Part shown: one piece after another, positions 9,212 through 20,698 of the stretch
Numbering within the stretch: position 1 is the stretch's first letter
Layout: every line of letters begins with the position of its first letter
Assembly: GCA_009829735.1 (NCBI GenBank)
Contig: CM020619.1
Coordinates: forward strand, 29,848,063-29,912,062
DNA length: 64,000 nucleotides
From: Pyropia yezoensis
Taxonomy: Eukaryota > Rhodophyta > Bangiophyceae > Bangiales > Bangiaceae
Direction: 5' to 3'
Position numbers and translations under genes: made by a program
The notes under the pieces: generated by a model
What the model was told of the DNA's origin: nothing
Database searches by the model: none
What the model saw: only the letters and a program-made list of their open reading frames with translations

Positions 9212-11581
9212 TCAGTGGATAGACCCACTGCCCGAGGGAGGCCACTCACGCGTAAGCACGTGTACCTCCGTGCTCCACCGATCGGCAATCTCACGACGGT
9301 CAATCACCCGAGTTACCTCGGTGCATAGCTGGACGAGGGTGCTGCGGCCAGCCTCCACGTCCTCCAGAGCTGTCTGGAGGCGGTCAAGCACACCACCGAA
9401 GCAACGCGCTGACCCAACCAGCGCAGCACCTGAGGGGATGTCCCCCCAGCTAACAGAGAGACCCTCCCGCATTGCGCGGGTAACAAGGGCGTCAACGCCC
9501 TCATACCAGAGACGGGGACCCCCGTCATGCATGACAGGGGCGGGAGGTGACACTGGCGCAGCCAGAGGAGCCACAGGAGCCGACACGGCCACCACCGGAG
9601 CCGGTGGCGCCTGATATGAGGCCCGGTAGGACCCCACCGAAGGGGCTCCACCGTAACCCCGGCGGGGCTCCGCCCGACGACGGGACACCTCACGCTCCCC
9701 ACCCGCAGAGCCCCACTCTCGGGGACGACGGCCAACCGCCGCCGGTATCGGGTTACCGAACCACGGGGCAAGGACCTGAAGAGGGTCATGGATAACCATG
9801 GGAATACCCAGGTCAGCAACAGCCTCGGTGGACGCCCACCCATGGCAATTGGGCTCACCCGGCTGAGTATGCCGGATACGCAACGAGTGACGAGGCAAGG
9901 GGGAAGCCCCAGCCTGCGGGTCCCGGTACGGGGGAAGGGCCAACACCCCAGCCCAGTTCACGGCATCGTGAACAGCCAGCAGGGCTTCGAACTCCCGGGC
10001 CAGCCCGGTCTTGGCAGCTATCAGGTCCACGCCCAACTGCGCGATGTGCCGACGGACACCCGTCGGATGATGAAGCAGGCGCCCCTGCCGGCGGACGGGC
10101 AGCAAGAAGGAGGAAGCCTGCCCGAGGGTAACCTCAAGGGTGAAGGTACCCTGCAACGGGTGGACCGGCCGGGAGGCCAACACACTCCCGAAGTATCGGA
10201 GACAGGAGCCGGTGTCAAACCGGAAACCAGGGGCGGGTTCCCACCCCTCCTGCCACAGAGGCGGGCGCACGGGAGTGTATACCGGCGCACGACCGTTGCC
10301 GGTCTGCAACGCACACGTTATATCGGTGCGGAACGCATCCGCCATGACACCATGGTTACGTCGCCAGCTCGACGCCGACTTCAAACCCGCCATAGGCGGG
10401 TAGGGAGCCGTCAACGACAGATACGGGGATACCCCCGGGTAATAATCGAAGTCGGGATACCGACCGGTATCGCCCACCGTCTCCCCAAACGCAACCGGTT
10501 CCGCCGCCGCCGCAATCCCCCGAGCACTAGCCGGGTAGTCAACCTCCCGCGGCAACGCGGGGGCAATCAGGTCGCATACCCCGAAGGCGGGGTCGAGGTA
10601 GACCTCACCCCGTCCCACCCGGGTGCGCCAGAGCTGCGCATGCCGGTCGCCCGGCTGACTCAGGATCCAATGGTGCTCCACCCGCACCGCGTTCGGCTGG
10701 TTGACCAGCCGCACCAACTCCCGCTCCCAACTCGGGTCCACCTTGGCGCGCCGGGAGGAATCTCCACGGGGATGGGGCAGGTGGAAGTCCACCCGCATCC
10801 GCCCATCGGACTCCATTGACTCTTGCACAGTCAGGCCTCGAACCCGAGTCACCAAGTCGAACAGCGACATGGCGGGCTGACCCGCCGCCACGGCGACGCC
10901 GCCACCCAACGGGGCAACCCGGGCAGGACCAGGAAGAATCGGGGGCGCCGGGGGAAGCCCCACCGGCAGATGGACCGGTGCCAGAGGTGCACGGAGCCGA
11001 GGAGGAAGAAGAAGGGCGGGCGCCCGCCCGGAGTAGCTCCCGGAGTCCACTGCCATCGGGGTAGATAATTCTTGACCATCACGCGTCCGCGGCACCGCGG
11101 GCAGAGCATCGCCGCCACCCGGGCCCGACGAGGGTACCACGGGGGCAGCACGGGTAGACCCGCTACCCGCCGCAGCGGACACACCAACCGGGCGGGCACC
11201 CGCGCCGTCTTGACCCGTCGAACCGGCCGGGGTGCCGCCACCACCATCCGCCACGCCGGCGACACCGTCTTGAGGTAGAGCCGCGCCGGCACCGGCGACA
11301 GAAGCCATCCGGGCCGCCGGAGGAGAAGCGGTAGAGGCCACCGCTGCACGCGGTTGTCCGCCACCCGACGGAGCCGTCGTGCCGCTACACACGGACGACA
11401 ACCCGCCCGGTGCGCCTTCCGGGGCCACACGAACGGTCACCCGGTCGTCCTCGTCCTCCGACGAGCTCGATAAGAAGCACCCGGCGGCGGTGGCAGAGAC
11501 GGGAACGTCGTCCACCATCACCTCTTCCTCCTCCTCAAGCAGGAGGTCTTCCTCGCCTCCGGGTACCTGGGGGTCCGACAT
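9212..11581 (-). CDS. Antisense accessory gene of family A (789 aa), apparently whole
   Basis: This is an uninterrupted 789-codon frame on the strand opposite gag-pol, between pol and the 3' LTR. The N-terminus is acidic (Glu run at about residues 10-22, then Ser/Glu/Asp). Residues to about 240 are Ala/Pro/Gly/Ser-rich. A more ordered part follows at about 240-590, with many Trp, Tyr and Phe. Then comes an Arg/Pro/Ala linker and a helical C-terminus of about 90 residues. I see no signal peptide, membrane segment, zinc knuckle or enzyme motif, so I do not recognise the family and assign no function. A3 carries the same gene at 21738-24105 with nearly identical protein in the ordered region, arguing for selection. 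Families B and C have a gene of similar size in the same place and orientation. Plant elements such as Grande are known to carry antisense ORFs; homology is not shown. Confidence 0.8.
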   Translation of the reverse strand: MSDPQVPGGEEDLLLEEEEEVMVDDVPVSATAAGCFLSSSSEDEDDRVTVRVAPEGAPGGLSSVCSGTTAPSGGGQPRAAVASTASPPAARMASVAGAGAALPQDGVAGVADGGGGTPAGSTGQDGAGARPVGVSAAAGSGSTRAAPVVPSSGPGGGDALPAVPRTRDGQELSTPMAVDSGSYSGRAPALLLPPRLRAPLAPVHLPVGLPPAPPILPGPARVAPLGGGVAVAAGQPAMSLFDLVTRVRGLTVQESMESDGRMRVDFHLPHPRGDSSRRAKVDPSWERELVRLVNQPNAVRVEHHWILSQPGDRHAQLWRTRVGRGEVYLDPAFGVCDLIAPALPREVDYPASARGIAAAAEPVAFGETVGDTGRYPDFDYYPGVSPYLSLTAPYPPMAGLKSASSWRRNHGVMADAFRTDITCALQTGNGRAPVYTPVRPPLWQEGWEPAPGFRFDTGSCLRYFGSVLASRPVHPLQGTFTLEVTLGQASSFLLPVRRQGRLLHHPTGVRRHIAQLGVDLIAAKTGLAREFEALLAVHDAVNWAGVLALPPYRDPQAGASPLPRHSLRIRHTQPGEPNCHGWASTEAVADLGIPMVIHDPLQVLAPWFGNPIPAAVGRRPREWGSAGGEREVSRRRAEPRRGYGGAPSVGSYRASYQAPPAPVVAVSAPVAPLAAPVSPPAPVMHDGGPRLWYEGVDALVTRAMREGLSVSWGDIPSGAALVGSARCFGGVLDRLQTALEDVEAGRSTLVQLCTEVTRVIDRREIADRWSTEVHVLTREWPPSGSGSIH

Positions 11582-11669
11582 GGTGAAACCAGGGTAGCAG
11601 GGGCGGCCCGTCAGACAAGCCGTCGACGGCTACGACCCTGTACGGTGGGACAACCGGGACGAGCCAGGG

Positions 11670-11692
11670 AAGCGCGGGCACCCGCGCTTATG
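11670..11692 (-). promoter_or_regulatory. Possible antisense promoter, A1
   Basis: On the minus strand a TATA-like CATAAG (11692-11687) runs into a hairpin with 9-bp arms AAGCGCGGG/CCCGCGCTT (11670-11689), about 105 bp upstream of the antisense gene ATG. A3 has TTATAAG plus a similar hairpin at 21621-21645. The layout resembles the LTR's own TATA box and hairpin. Promoter activity is inferred. Confidence 0.4.
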
Positions 11693-12171
11693 ACCACAAA
11701 CGGCCACGAGAAGCGCCACAGGCACGCGGGTCGACCCGCGCTTCACGAGGCTACGAACGCACTCCACCCAGGCACCTGGGCGGGCCGGGGCCACACCCCC
11801 GTACGGGGCAACCAATAGGGGTTCACCCCGAAACCGCCCCCGCGAAAAGCGGGAGCGGCCGCCCCCATTCACTCGGTAACACGAGAGGGGCTCCCCTACC
11901 ACCAGACACCTGGTGGCGGATCCGCTTGGACCACCCCTCGGAAAGGGGGGTCGTGAACAGAAACCCGCATCGGGAAATTAACGGTCCGGAAAACGGATCG
12001 TGTGTGTACCACACAAAGGGGGGCACCCCCCTCAGACAACCTCGAAAAGGGGTGTCTGTCGCGACAGGGCGCAAAGCCCCACCCGACTGGTAAACGGTCA
12101 CGCAACCCACTTACATTCGGTAACCCGAATGCAACTCGACCCGAGGACGGGCGGAATCTAAGGGGGGGATA

Positions 12172-12534
12172 TGTAGCAATATGGTTGGCCGTATTGTGAC
12201 CCTAATGTTAGGGGGGCTACTTCTAACCCTTAACTTTCAATTTGGTAGTTCGTACTGGTCACGGTATCTATAAATTACGTATGACCAGAGGGACTTGCAT
12301 CTTGGGGTGGAGGGTAGTTACTAGTGTCTCCGAGGGTTTATAACGAGGGGGCCGGCGGTGAATCCACCGCCGGCCAAGGCAGAACAACAAACCCCTCCCA
12401 TTTGGGCTCCCATCTTGGTCCCGTGGCTTGCGCTCCAAGGACAGCAACCTTGGCCTCCCGGTGACGTTGGTGCCGATCCCCCTTGGCGAGTGTTCCCTGA
12501 GAGTGGACGTGCGACGGATTCATATTGTGCTACA
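12172..12534 (+). repeat. A1 3' LTR
   Basis: The LTR is 363 bp with the same TGTAGCA/TGCTACA ends. It is preceded by a purine run (about 12160-12170, a likely polypurine tract) and followed by CTCCC, the duplicated target. Confidence 0.95.
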
Positions 12535-13425
12535 CTCCCCCAAGCTGTTACTCCGGTGGTTGAGACGGGAGCCGGACTAAGCGTCATCACTGAGAACCTG
12601 TTACCTCCGGGCTGGCGTCCACATGCATGGAGAGCTCCTACCAAGACCCGGATTGTGGACGCTTCTTGTCAAACTCTACGACCGCTTGGCCGCCTCCCTG
12701 TCACCATCGCTGTCAACAATGAACCAATGCTTTTTCCCTTTCTAGTAGTCAAGACTTTATCAGTCCCCCTCATTCTAGGCTGGGACTTCCAGAAGCAGCA
12801 TGTCGAGAGTATCATGCCCGGAGAAGGAAAGGTACAGTCCGACCATGGGTTTGTGTCGCCGGTGCTGGAGCATCTGGACGCCAAGGTTCGTCTAGTCAAG
12901 AACAAGAAGGATCGCATCCCACCCTCTACCTTGACACTCTTTAAACCGGTCCTCCTTCCTCCTCGTTCACAGACCAAGGTTCAAGTAACCACCCGGACTA
13001 CAGGTCAATGCCAGATCTACGGATGCAAGAAATTTCTGGCGAAACACCGGCTATACTTGGCCCACGGGCATCACAAGAAGGTGGAGAGGCACACCCCCTT
13101 CTTGATGCTAATCGTCAACGTGAGCCGGAAGCCGATTAAGCTCGCAAAGGGTACTCGAGTTGGAACGGCAGAACCTTTTCGAGGGTCTGCCCGTGCCATG
13201 AGCAAGGAGGACCTCTTGAACCTGCAACAAGAACTGGCATCCACCCTAACCGCCCTAGGCGTACCTCCGGACCAAGCGCATGCTGGCGGAGCTACCCCGA
13301 AACCCGATCAAGCACCACCCAAGGTGCCGAATGTCAACCAAGAAAATGTTCCTCCCGACCTCAAGAAGGCTCTGGAGAAGCTTCTTCAGGAATACTGGCA
13401 CCTGTGGTCGGGAGAGTTGGGCAAG
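12535..13425 (+). mobile_element. Family B Gypsy element, middle fragment (protease to start of RT)
   Basis: This is pol sequence of family B between insertions A1 and A3. It begins with a retropepsin-like region (Thr-Gly-Ala-Gly motif near 12565) and runs through the linker towards RT. The second target duplication, GCAAG, is at 13421-13425 and 31532-31536. The sequence is clearly diverged from family A. It is a fossil fragment belonging with 31532-34531. Confidence 0.85.
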
Positions 13426-13539
13426 TGTAGCACAATTGGAATCCGTAGCACGTCCACTCTCAGGGAACACTCACCAAGGGGGATCGGCACCAACGTCACC
13501 GGGAGGCCAAGGTTGCTGTCCTTGGAGCGCAAGCCACGG
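13426..13539 (-). repeat. A3 3' LTR, terminal 114 bp
   Basis: It is the inverse of the last 114 bp of the family A LTR, matching 31169-31282. It is cut at 13539, where A2 starts. CACGG (13535-13539) is the expected 5-bp target duplication of A2, but its partner is not visible because of the gap. Confidence 0.9.
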
Positions 13540-13902
13540 TGTAGCAATATGGTTGTCCGTATTGTGACCCTAATATCAGGGGGGCTACTTCTAACCCTTA
13601 ACTTTCAATTTGATAGTTCGTACTGGTCACGGTATCTATAAGTTACGTATGACCAGAGGGACTTGCATCTTGGGGTGGAGGGTAGTTAGTAGTGTCTCCG
13701 AGGGTTTATAACGAGAGGGCCGGTGGCGAATCCACCGCCGGCCAAGGTAGAACAACAAACCCCTCCCATTTGGGCTCCCATCTTGGTCCCGTGGCTTGCG
13801 CTCCAAGGACAGCAACCTTGGCCTCCCGGTGACGTTGGTGCCGATCCCCCTTGGTGAGTGTTCCCTGAGAGTGGACGCGCGACGGATCCCTATTGTGCTA
13901 CA
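13540..13902 (+). repeat. A2 5' LTR
   Basis: The LTR is 363 bp with TGTAGCA/TGCTACA ends, and a TATA-like box and GC hairpin as in the other copies. Confidence 0.95.
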
Positions 13903-13903
13903 T

Positions 13904-13920
13904 TGGTGGAGCAGCAGGGG
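13904..13920 (+). other. A2 primer binding site
   Basis: TGGTGGAGCAGCAGGGG lies just after the 5' LTR and is identical to the sites of A1, A3 and family C. Confidence 0.85.
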
Positions 13921-14127
13921 ACGGGTTTCCGTCACCCCTGTGGTGACGCCGTCTTCGGCCCTGGCACACGGATAGGGATCCGGTCCTTTTCTTGTACTCG
14001 TGGTGTTGCGACCTGATCGATTGTGTTGAGATTTTACCTGTGACTGTGATCTACTGTTACTCTCCCCAATCTACCCCCTCGCTCTCTTGTTCGTGGTGAT
14101 TGATACGTCGGTTGACTGATTGTGACC

Positions 14128-16310
14128 ATGTCTACCCAAGAGACGGGGAACGTTCAAGATGACGGATCGGCGTCGACGCCGACCCCGGAGGTGACTACGG
14201 GAACCGGGATCGGGAACCCGATTGATAACATTGAGACGCCAATGCTTTCCGGTGCCGGATCGACGTTTGGCACGGCTCGGACGGCAGGAGGCGGGGGCCC
14301 GCCTCAACTGTCGTCGACCGACCTCACTCCGCCGCCTCCTTCACCAGGGGATTCCCTGATGGCATCATTGGCCCGCATCGAGGCCCGGTTTTCCGGGCTC
14401 GACGCCCGTCAAGATCGGACGGAGGACGCAATGGCAGTGTTGATGTCAACACGGCACACGACGGGACCCCGTCGTGTTCCTCCCACACCGGTACGGTTCG
14501 AACCGGCCGGACTACTTTCGGAGTCCACCAGGGTCAACCCCGGTGTTGCTACTCCTGGACAACCCCCGGACACAATGGGGTATGGGTCCGACTCATCGGC
14601 AGAGTTGGAACGGAGTCACACGGAGCGATACGCTCGGAGCACCCGAAGCGGACTCCGCGGACACGACCCGGCAGATACGTACGCCGGGGGAGAGTCGGTT
14701 ATGGGGGGAGGGGGTACCCTCTCGCAGTACCCCCACGACGAAGGAGGCCAGGCAACTCGGGTTCCCGAGGTGCCGACGCCTGAAGTACCATCTTCAGTGG
14801 TGGAAGCTATGACCGCGCAGGTAACTGCGAGCCTACTGAAGCGGATGGAGTCCGATGAGTTCGCTCATCAACTGGCTAAGCGACTGGATATCCAGGACGC
14901 TGACACGGAGATCGTCAACGAGGTCTTCCGGTCGGTTCTTACTCCGGAACGTTATCGTTTGGAGGACCGCTCTACCACCGTATCGGAATCGATGCGTAAT
15001 ACGTCGCATCGGGCGATCCGCTCTATGCAGACCCTTATGAAGGGAGTCCCTATGTTCGGGGGGCCGATCGGACGCCCGTTGGCAGTCATCGGCTTCTTGA
15101 CTAGCTTCAAGGCAGCCGCAGACAAGGCGCTCGTTAACGAGGGGCTGGCCCTGGAGATCCTCCCGTTCTTTGTTGATGAACGGGTGCGAGGCATTCTTCG
15201 CCAGGCATCCCCGATGCCGGGAATGAGGGTCGCGGCCACCCCCATGGATTACCGTGGGATATTGAAGGAGCTGCTGAGCAGCTACCTCAGTGAGGACAAG
15301 TGCGAGGACCACTATCGGGCCCTTCGCACTGCCACCGCCCAGTCCTGGGAGGATGAGGAGATATTTGGACGCCGGATCCAAGAGCTCGACTACGAGCTGG
15401 GGAAGCTCCTCGGAGAAGGGGAGCTACGAGCCATCCTGTTTGCAGGAGTACCCAACTACGTGCGGATATCCGCACGGGGCGCCAACACGGCACGGACGAA
15501 CTTCAGTCGACTGATGCATATGTGCAAGTCCCTAGGGGACGCCTACCGGGTTCTACACCCGGAGTGTGCCTTGGCCCCGAAGCCCAAGGGTGAGGGAGGC
15601 AAGCCCAGTCTTACCCCGGTACCGAGGCAAGAGAAGGTGGAACGTAAGGCCGCACCAGTACTGGTTGCGACCGAACATACCCCTATTGGTGAGGGTGACC
15701 CTCTAGTCGACCAACAGGGCCACCTGTTGCTACCGGCGACGCCGGTGATTGATGAACATGGTACGGTAGCGTACATCGCCCCGGCTGGAACCCAGTTCCA
15801 GGTCAACGAAGGAACGGGACGGCGCGTCCCGTATGTGCGGACTACGGGGTACTCCCCGGTGACGGGTAACCCTCACCAACCCTTGCCAACATGGGCGGTG
15901 CGCACGGAGGCACCCCCGCAGATTGCGGGCCGACCCAACCGGTTGGGGGAGTCCATGTTCCGGTTGACCCAAGGACCCAAGGCCTACCAGGGAGCAGGCA
16001 CTCGGGCGCCCGAGGGAGGCAACCGTAGCTACGGGGCTACCCCGATGCGACCTCAAGGGGGGACCGGCACGTCCGGGTGTATGTTGTGTGGGGATCCCCA
16101 GCACTGGGTGTCTTCCTGCCCACTCATCCCCGAGGAGTCTCGGCGGGCAGCGGCGCAACGCAAGGCATCCACCGGGGGGTATCCCCCCGAGCACCCGGAC
16201 CCGCACCGGGTAGGCAGCCAGCTCCAGGTGGAGTACTGGCCGTCGAGGGGGCACCTCCTCAGCCGGATGTCCCGGCGGACAGCACCCTACCAAGGGCGGG
16301 AAACGAGTAA
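14128..16310 (+). pseudogene. gag: A2 gag
   Basis: It has the same layout as A1 gag: a disordered Thr/Pro-rich N-terminus, a capsid-like middle and a CCHC knuckle near 16077-16120. The conserved Gly-Asn-Glu stop (TAA 16308-16310) follows the GGGAAAC heptamer. The ATG at 14128 matches A1 and A3. A long open frame continues past this stop to 16461 in a shifted register in this copy, so I count about one break. Confidence 0.85.
16298..16304 (+). promoter_or_regulatory. Candidate -1 frameshift heptamer, A2
   Basis: GGGAAAC sits before the gag stop at 16308, with the pol frame (first ATG 16319) at -1. It is identical in context to A1; the A3 copy diverges here. Confidence 0.6.
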
Positions 16311-16318
16311 GAGGAAGG

Positions 16319-19300
16319 ATGACCGGGGGGCGCTGGGGTCACCCAAGCAAGCCACCCCGGAGTACCGCGGGGAAAGCCCCACGGAGAGCGCGGTTGAGCC
16401 GACGCCGCATCAACCCCCGGGTACACCTTCCGGCCCCGACGACACGGCGTCAGGGGATTGATGACCAACCTCCAAGGTTGGGAGGAGAGGACGGGATGCC
16501 CCGTCATGTTGAACCAGACAAGGGCCCTGTTCAGGATGCCCGAGCTACACCGGATATCGGTGTAGGACATGTGTTGTTTACCTTGGAGAACTTCAAGGTA
16601 TCAGCCACCCTGGGGGTTGACCCCCAGTCGACACGATCGTACTACCCTGTACTGGACACAGGGGCTGGACCCAACCTTATCCGGAAGGATACCCTCCCGG
16701 ACAAGTGGCTTCCACGAGTCAGAGTGACTCGGGGACCCACCATCAAGGACGCGAATGGTCGACTCATTCGTACGACCGCAGCGATGTCGCTGCAGGTTAC
16801 CATCGGGGATCTCACCACGGAAGTTGACTTCCTGGTATGTGAGACGCTATCGGTGCCCTGCATACTGGGGTGCACCTTCATCAACGTTCACGTGGATGCA
16901 ATCCGGCCAGGCCGGAGGACCGTCGAGCTTCAAGAAGCCGACGGGACGAAGCGAGGACACACGGCTATCGTCAGGGACCTGACGCTACAAGGAAGCCACG
17001 TTAACGTGGCTGAGGTGTACGCAAGCGTCGAGCCGAAGACACTTCGGTTGGCCGAGCGAACTCGCTTTGAGCCGTTGTCGGAGACAGTCCTCCCGGTTAA
17101 CTGCGACCTCGCAGGCATCTGCAGAGTCCAGTCCAACCTACGGACGTACAAGCGCCATGGGTTGACCATGGCCAACGGTCTCATAGACCTCCCAGCAGGA
17201 GGGTCGTCCCTCCTAGTGATGGCGAACTATCGCCGTAAGGCAGTCACCCTCCCGAAGGGAACTATCCTCGGGATTGCCGAACTCTACGAAGGAGATATCC
17301 TTACCCCTGATAAGGAAGGTCAAGTGGAACCACTTGAAGTACTGGCGGTCACCGAGACCACCGAGCGACAGCAACCCGATGACGGGAAGCCTAACCCATC
17401 GGCGGCTCCGGCGGACCTGCCTCCAAAGGACCAAGAGGCCTTGAAGGCACTGGCCGAGGCTGACCTCGACCACCTTCCCCCTTCGGTAGCCGAAGGGGTA
17501 CGACGGATGCTAAGAAAGCATGACGTTATGTGGACAGGCGGGGCCTTGGGGACCATTGGGGCAACCCAACATCGTATAGACCTGGTACCAGGCGCACGAC
17601 CCGCCCGCTCACAACCGCACCGAGCGGGACCTATGCAACAAGAGATCGTTGATGGAGAAGTGAAGAGGATGAGTGAAGCTAAGGTGATCCGACCTTCGAT
17701 GTCGGAATGGGGTGCCCCAGTCGTTATTGTGCCGAAGAAGGATCAAACCCCTCGGTTTTGCATCGATTATCGACGCCTCAACTTGGTTACCAAGAAGGAC
17801 TCATACCCTTTACCAAGGATGGATGAATGCATCGACTCCCTGGGGGAGGCTACGGTGTTTACCACCATCGACTGCAACGCCGGATACTGGCAGATCCCGG
17901 TGGCGGACGAGGATATCCCCAAGACGGCATTCGTCTGTCACAGTGGCGTGTACGAGTTCCTAAGGATGCCCTTCGGATTGTCCAACGCCCCCGCTACATT
18001 CCAGCGGGCTATCGACATCATACTGTCGGGGGTGAAGTGGCGTAACTGCCTAGTGTACCTCGATGACGTCATCGTCTTCTCGCGTAACATGGATGACCAT
18101 GTACAACATGTTGACGAGGTACTCACCCTCTTGAGGAACGCCGGGGTAACCCTGCGTCTGAAGAAGTGCGCCTTCTTCCAACAGACGGTCGAATATCTGG
18201 GCCACCAGATAACCCCTGGTAAACTAGGGGTACTCGAAGCCAATACCCGGGCACTCCGGGATGCCCGGTTCCCTAACACCCAGACGCAGCTCAAGAGCTT
18301 CCTGGGAATGTGCAATGTATACCGACGGTTCGTCAAGGACTTCGCTCGGATAGCTAAACCGTTAACGGTTCTTACGAGCAGTACCTTACCCAAGGTACTC
18401 CAACCCCCTTCGCCTAGCGAAGAGGAGGCATTCGAGTCGCTGAAGCGAGCCCTACTAGCCCCACCCGTCCTTGCGTTACCGCATAGACGGGGTACCTTCG
18501 TCATCGATGTCGATGCGTGTGATACACAAGTGGGATGCACCCTGTTACAGGGGGAGACGTTGATCGGTACCGATAACGTTATCCCGGACCTACGTCCGGT
18601 AGGGTACTTCAGCCGGACACTCAACCCGGCTGAGCGGAACTATAGTGCCACCGAGCGTGAATGCCTCGGAGTTATATGGGCAGTACAACTGCTCCGTCCA
18701 TACCTGGAGGGCTCCAGGTTCATCGTGAGGTCCGACCACGAACTCCTACGATGGCTCCTCAACCTTGGTGACAAGGATTCCGATAGCCATGGGAGGCTAG
18801 CCCGATGGAGGCTGAAGATGGCCGAGCACGACTACCGCACGGTGTATAAGGCTGGGTCAACCCACCACCTCGGAGACGCGTTGTCTCGACTCGACACCCC
18901 GAGCGGGGATACCCGCCCGGTGGACGAGGACATCCCGGTAGTACCGGTGTGCATGGTGGGTAATGCTACCCAGGGTATGGCTGACCATACCATGGCACAC
19001 CTGGCGTGCCCATTGACCCTCGCGGACTTCCGCGAGGCACAAGCCAACGACGATGACTGTAGACGTCATCGTGCTAACCTCCTGGCCGGTACGGCCGGCA
19101 TCTTCTCCGAGAACGAAGACGGACTCATATACCGGCGGGCACCCGCCGATGGACGACATCAAGTCGTGGTTCCCGTGTCCTTACGGCAAGCCGTCATGGA
19201 ACGAGAACATGAGAACCCTACAGCCGGACACCCGGGGGGTTCACGTATGTTCGCAGCAATGCGAAGGTTCTTCTACTGGCCAGCAATGGCCGTCGACGTG

Positions 19301-20484
19301 GTCGACCACGTAAGGGGATGCCACCCCTGTGCGCGTAACCGCATGAGTCTACATAGGCAGGCGTCTGCCATGAAGCTATTCCCACCTGATGGGCCCAACG
19401 AGCAAGTCGCTATCGACATACTCGGGCCACTTCCGATAACGGAAGAAGGGAACAGGTACATCCTGGTCATGTCTGACCGCTTCACTAAGCTGTCAAGAGC
19501 GGCAGCCATCCCGAATGATACGGCATACACGATCATGAACGCAGTGGTTGACCACTGGATCAGTGCATACGGAGTCATGAAGCAACTCCTCTCCGATAAC
19601 GGAGCAAACCTTACGTCGGCATTCTGCACTAAGGTCCTGGGCATGTTCGGTATCGAACCACGTCGGGCATCCGACTACCACCCGCAATCCAACGGGCAGA
19701 TGGAGCGGTTCAACCGCACCATCGTAAAGATGCTACAGTGCTACGTGGCCGAACACACGAACACTTGGGACAGGCTTCTGTCCGTACTCACCCTGGCATA
19801 CAATGCCAGGCCACATCGGAGCACAAACATTGCTCCGCTGGAGTGGGTCATGCCACTAGGCGTCGGTAACCTGACGCTGCCACCCGGCAGGTGCACTCGG
19901 TATGATACACCGAAGGGCCGACCCGCCGAACGCATCCACCTAGCTTGGTTGGCCAAGCTATCGTGGATGATTCCTAAGCTCAAGGGTGCCCTTGACAGAA
20001 CACAACTTCGGTATAAGAAGAACTTCGACGCCGACTACGGGTGCGCAACGCAACCCTGGTAACAGGTGACTGGGTCTATATCAGACACCAGAAGTTCCGA
20101 GGGAACAAGCTTATGCAACCGGTCAAGGGACCGTACCAGATCCTCCACAGAGATGACCACTCTGTTATCTTACACTCCGATACGGAGATCCAACGCATCA
20201 GTATGAATGATGTCACACCTGCTCCGAAGCCGGAACAGCCTCAGCCGGTACCGGCTGGGTTGCTACATGAAGCTCTTACAACCCACCGGTCGGATGACCC
20301 GGTGGGACCGGATGGGATTCCATACCAAGTAGAGAGCGTGGTCGGACACACCGACCCGGACATACCAGGACCCTGGTACGTCAAGGTTATGTGGGTCGGA
20401 TACGACTCACCCACCTGGGAACAGGCGGCGAATATACCCCGCCAACTCCTCATGCCGTACATGAGGCGACGACGCCTCCTGTAA
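16319..20484 (+). pseudogene. pol: A2 pol polyprotein
   Basis: The open frame from 16319 covers protease (Asp-Thr-Gly at about residues 113-115), RT with Tyr-Leu-Asp-Asp, RNase H and the integrase zinc finger and D,D,E core. The integrase C-terminus and chromodomain are at about 20041-20484. The copy looks broken by about one break, close to the end of the integrase. Domain order and sequence match A1 and A3. Confidence 0.92.
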
Positions 20485-20563
20485 CAACCCAACCGACACC
20501 GACTTCGGCTGTTGGGGGGTGAGGCTTTATACCTACTAAGTAGGGTGTGACATGGTTACGGCA

Positions 20564-20655
20564 GACTTAGGTTTCTAAGTCAAATCAGACTTAGGTTTCT
20601 AAGTCAAATCAGACTTAGGTTTTCTAAGTCGAACCAAGCTTAGGTAACTAAGTAA
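20564..20655. repeat. Tandem hairpin array after pol, A2
   Basis: There are three near-identical copies of GACTTAGGTTTCTAAGTC (20564-20581, 20588-20605, and 20612-20630 with one extra T) and a fourth variant (about 20637-20655), each a self-complementary hairpin. They are the equivalent of 8841-8885 in A1 and 24417-24504 in A3. Confidence 0.75.
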
Positions 20656-20698
20656 AAACCTGAACCTTAATAAGTTAACTTAAAGGTAAAGGCTAACT

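Larger units (their letters stand above)
1815..12534 (+). mobile_element. Gypsy chromovirus element A1, with both LTRs
   Basis: This LTR retrotransposon of about 10.7 kb has 5' LTR 1815-2176, 3' LTR 12172-12534 and a 5-bp target duplication CTCCC on both sides. It carries a primer binding site, gag, pol and, unusually, a long opposite-strand gene between pol and the 3' LTR. It is inserted in the family B element. By eye the LTRs differ at about 11 positions plus one indel over 363 bp (about 3%), so it is fairly young. The frame is structurally complete but gag and pol look broken (about three breaks in total); the antisense gene looks whole. Its sister copies are A2 and A3. Confidence 0.95.
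13540..20698 (+). mobile_element. Gypsy chromovirus element A2 (forward), truncated at an N gap
   Basis: It has a 5' LTR, primer binding site, gag, pol and the post-pol hairpin array, then runs into the 500-N gap at 20699. Its antisense gene and 3' LTR are not visible. It inserted into the 3' LTR of A3, so it is younger than A3. It is very close to A1 and A3 in sequence. The visible part looks broken by about two breaks. Confidence 0.9.

Noticed and set aside
9788-10819. 343-codon plus-strand open frame inside the antisense gene region of A1
   Set aside because: Shadow of the 789-codon minus-strand gene. The minus frame is longer and conserved to its ends in A3; this one has no homologous pattern.
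9212-11581. Antisense gene as an envelope gene
   Set aside because: No signal peptide or membrane-spanning segment, and the opposite orientation to gag-pol does not fit a spliced env.
13426-13539. Solo inverted LTR fragment as an independent insertion
   Set aside because: The GCAAG duplication pairs it with the inverted LTR ending at 31531, so it is the end of A3 cut by A2.
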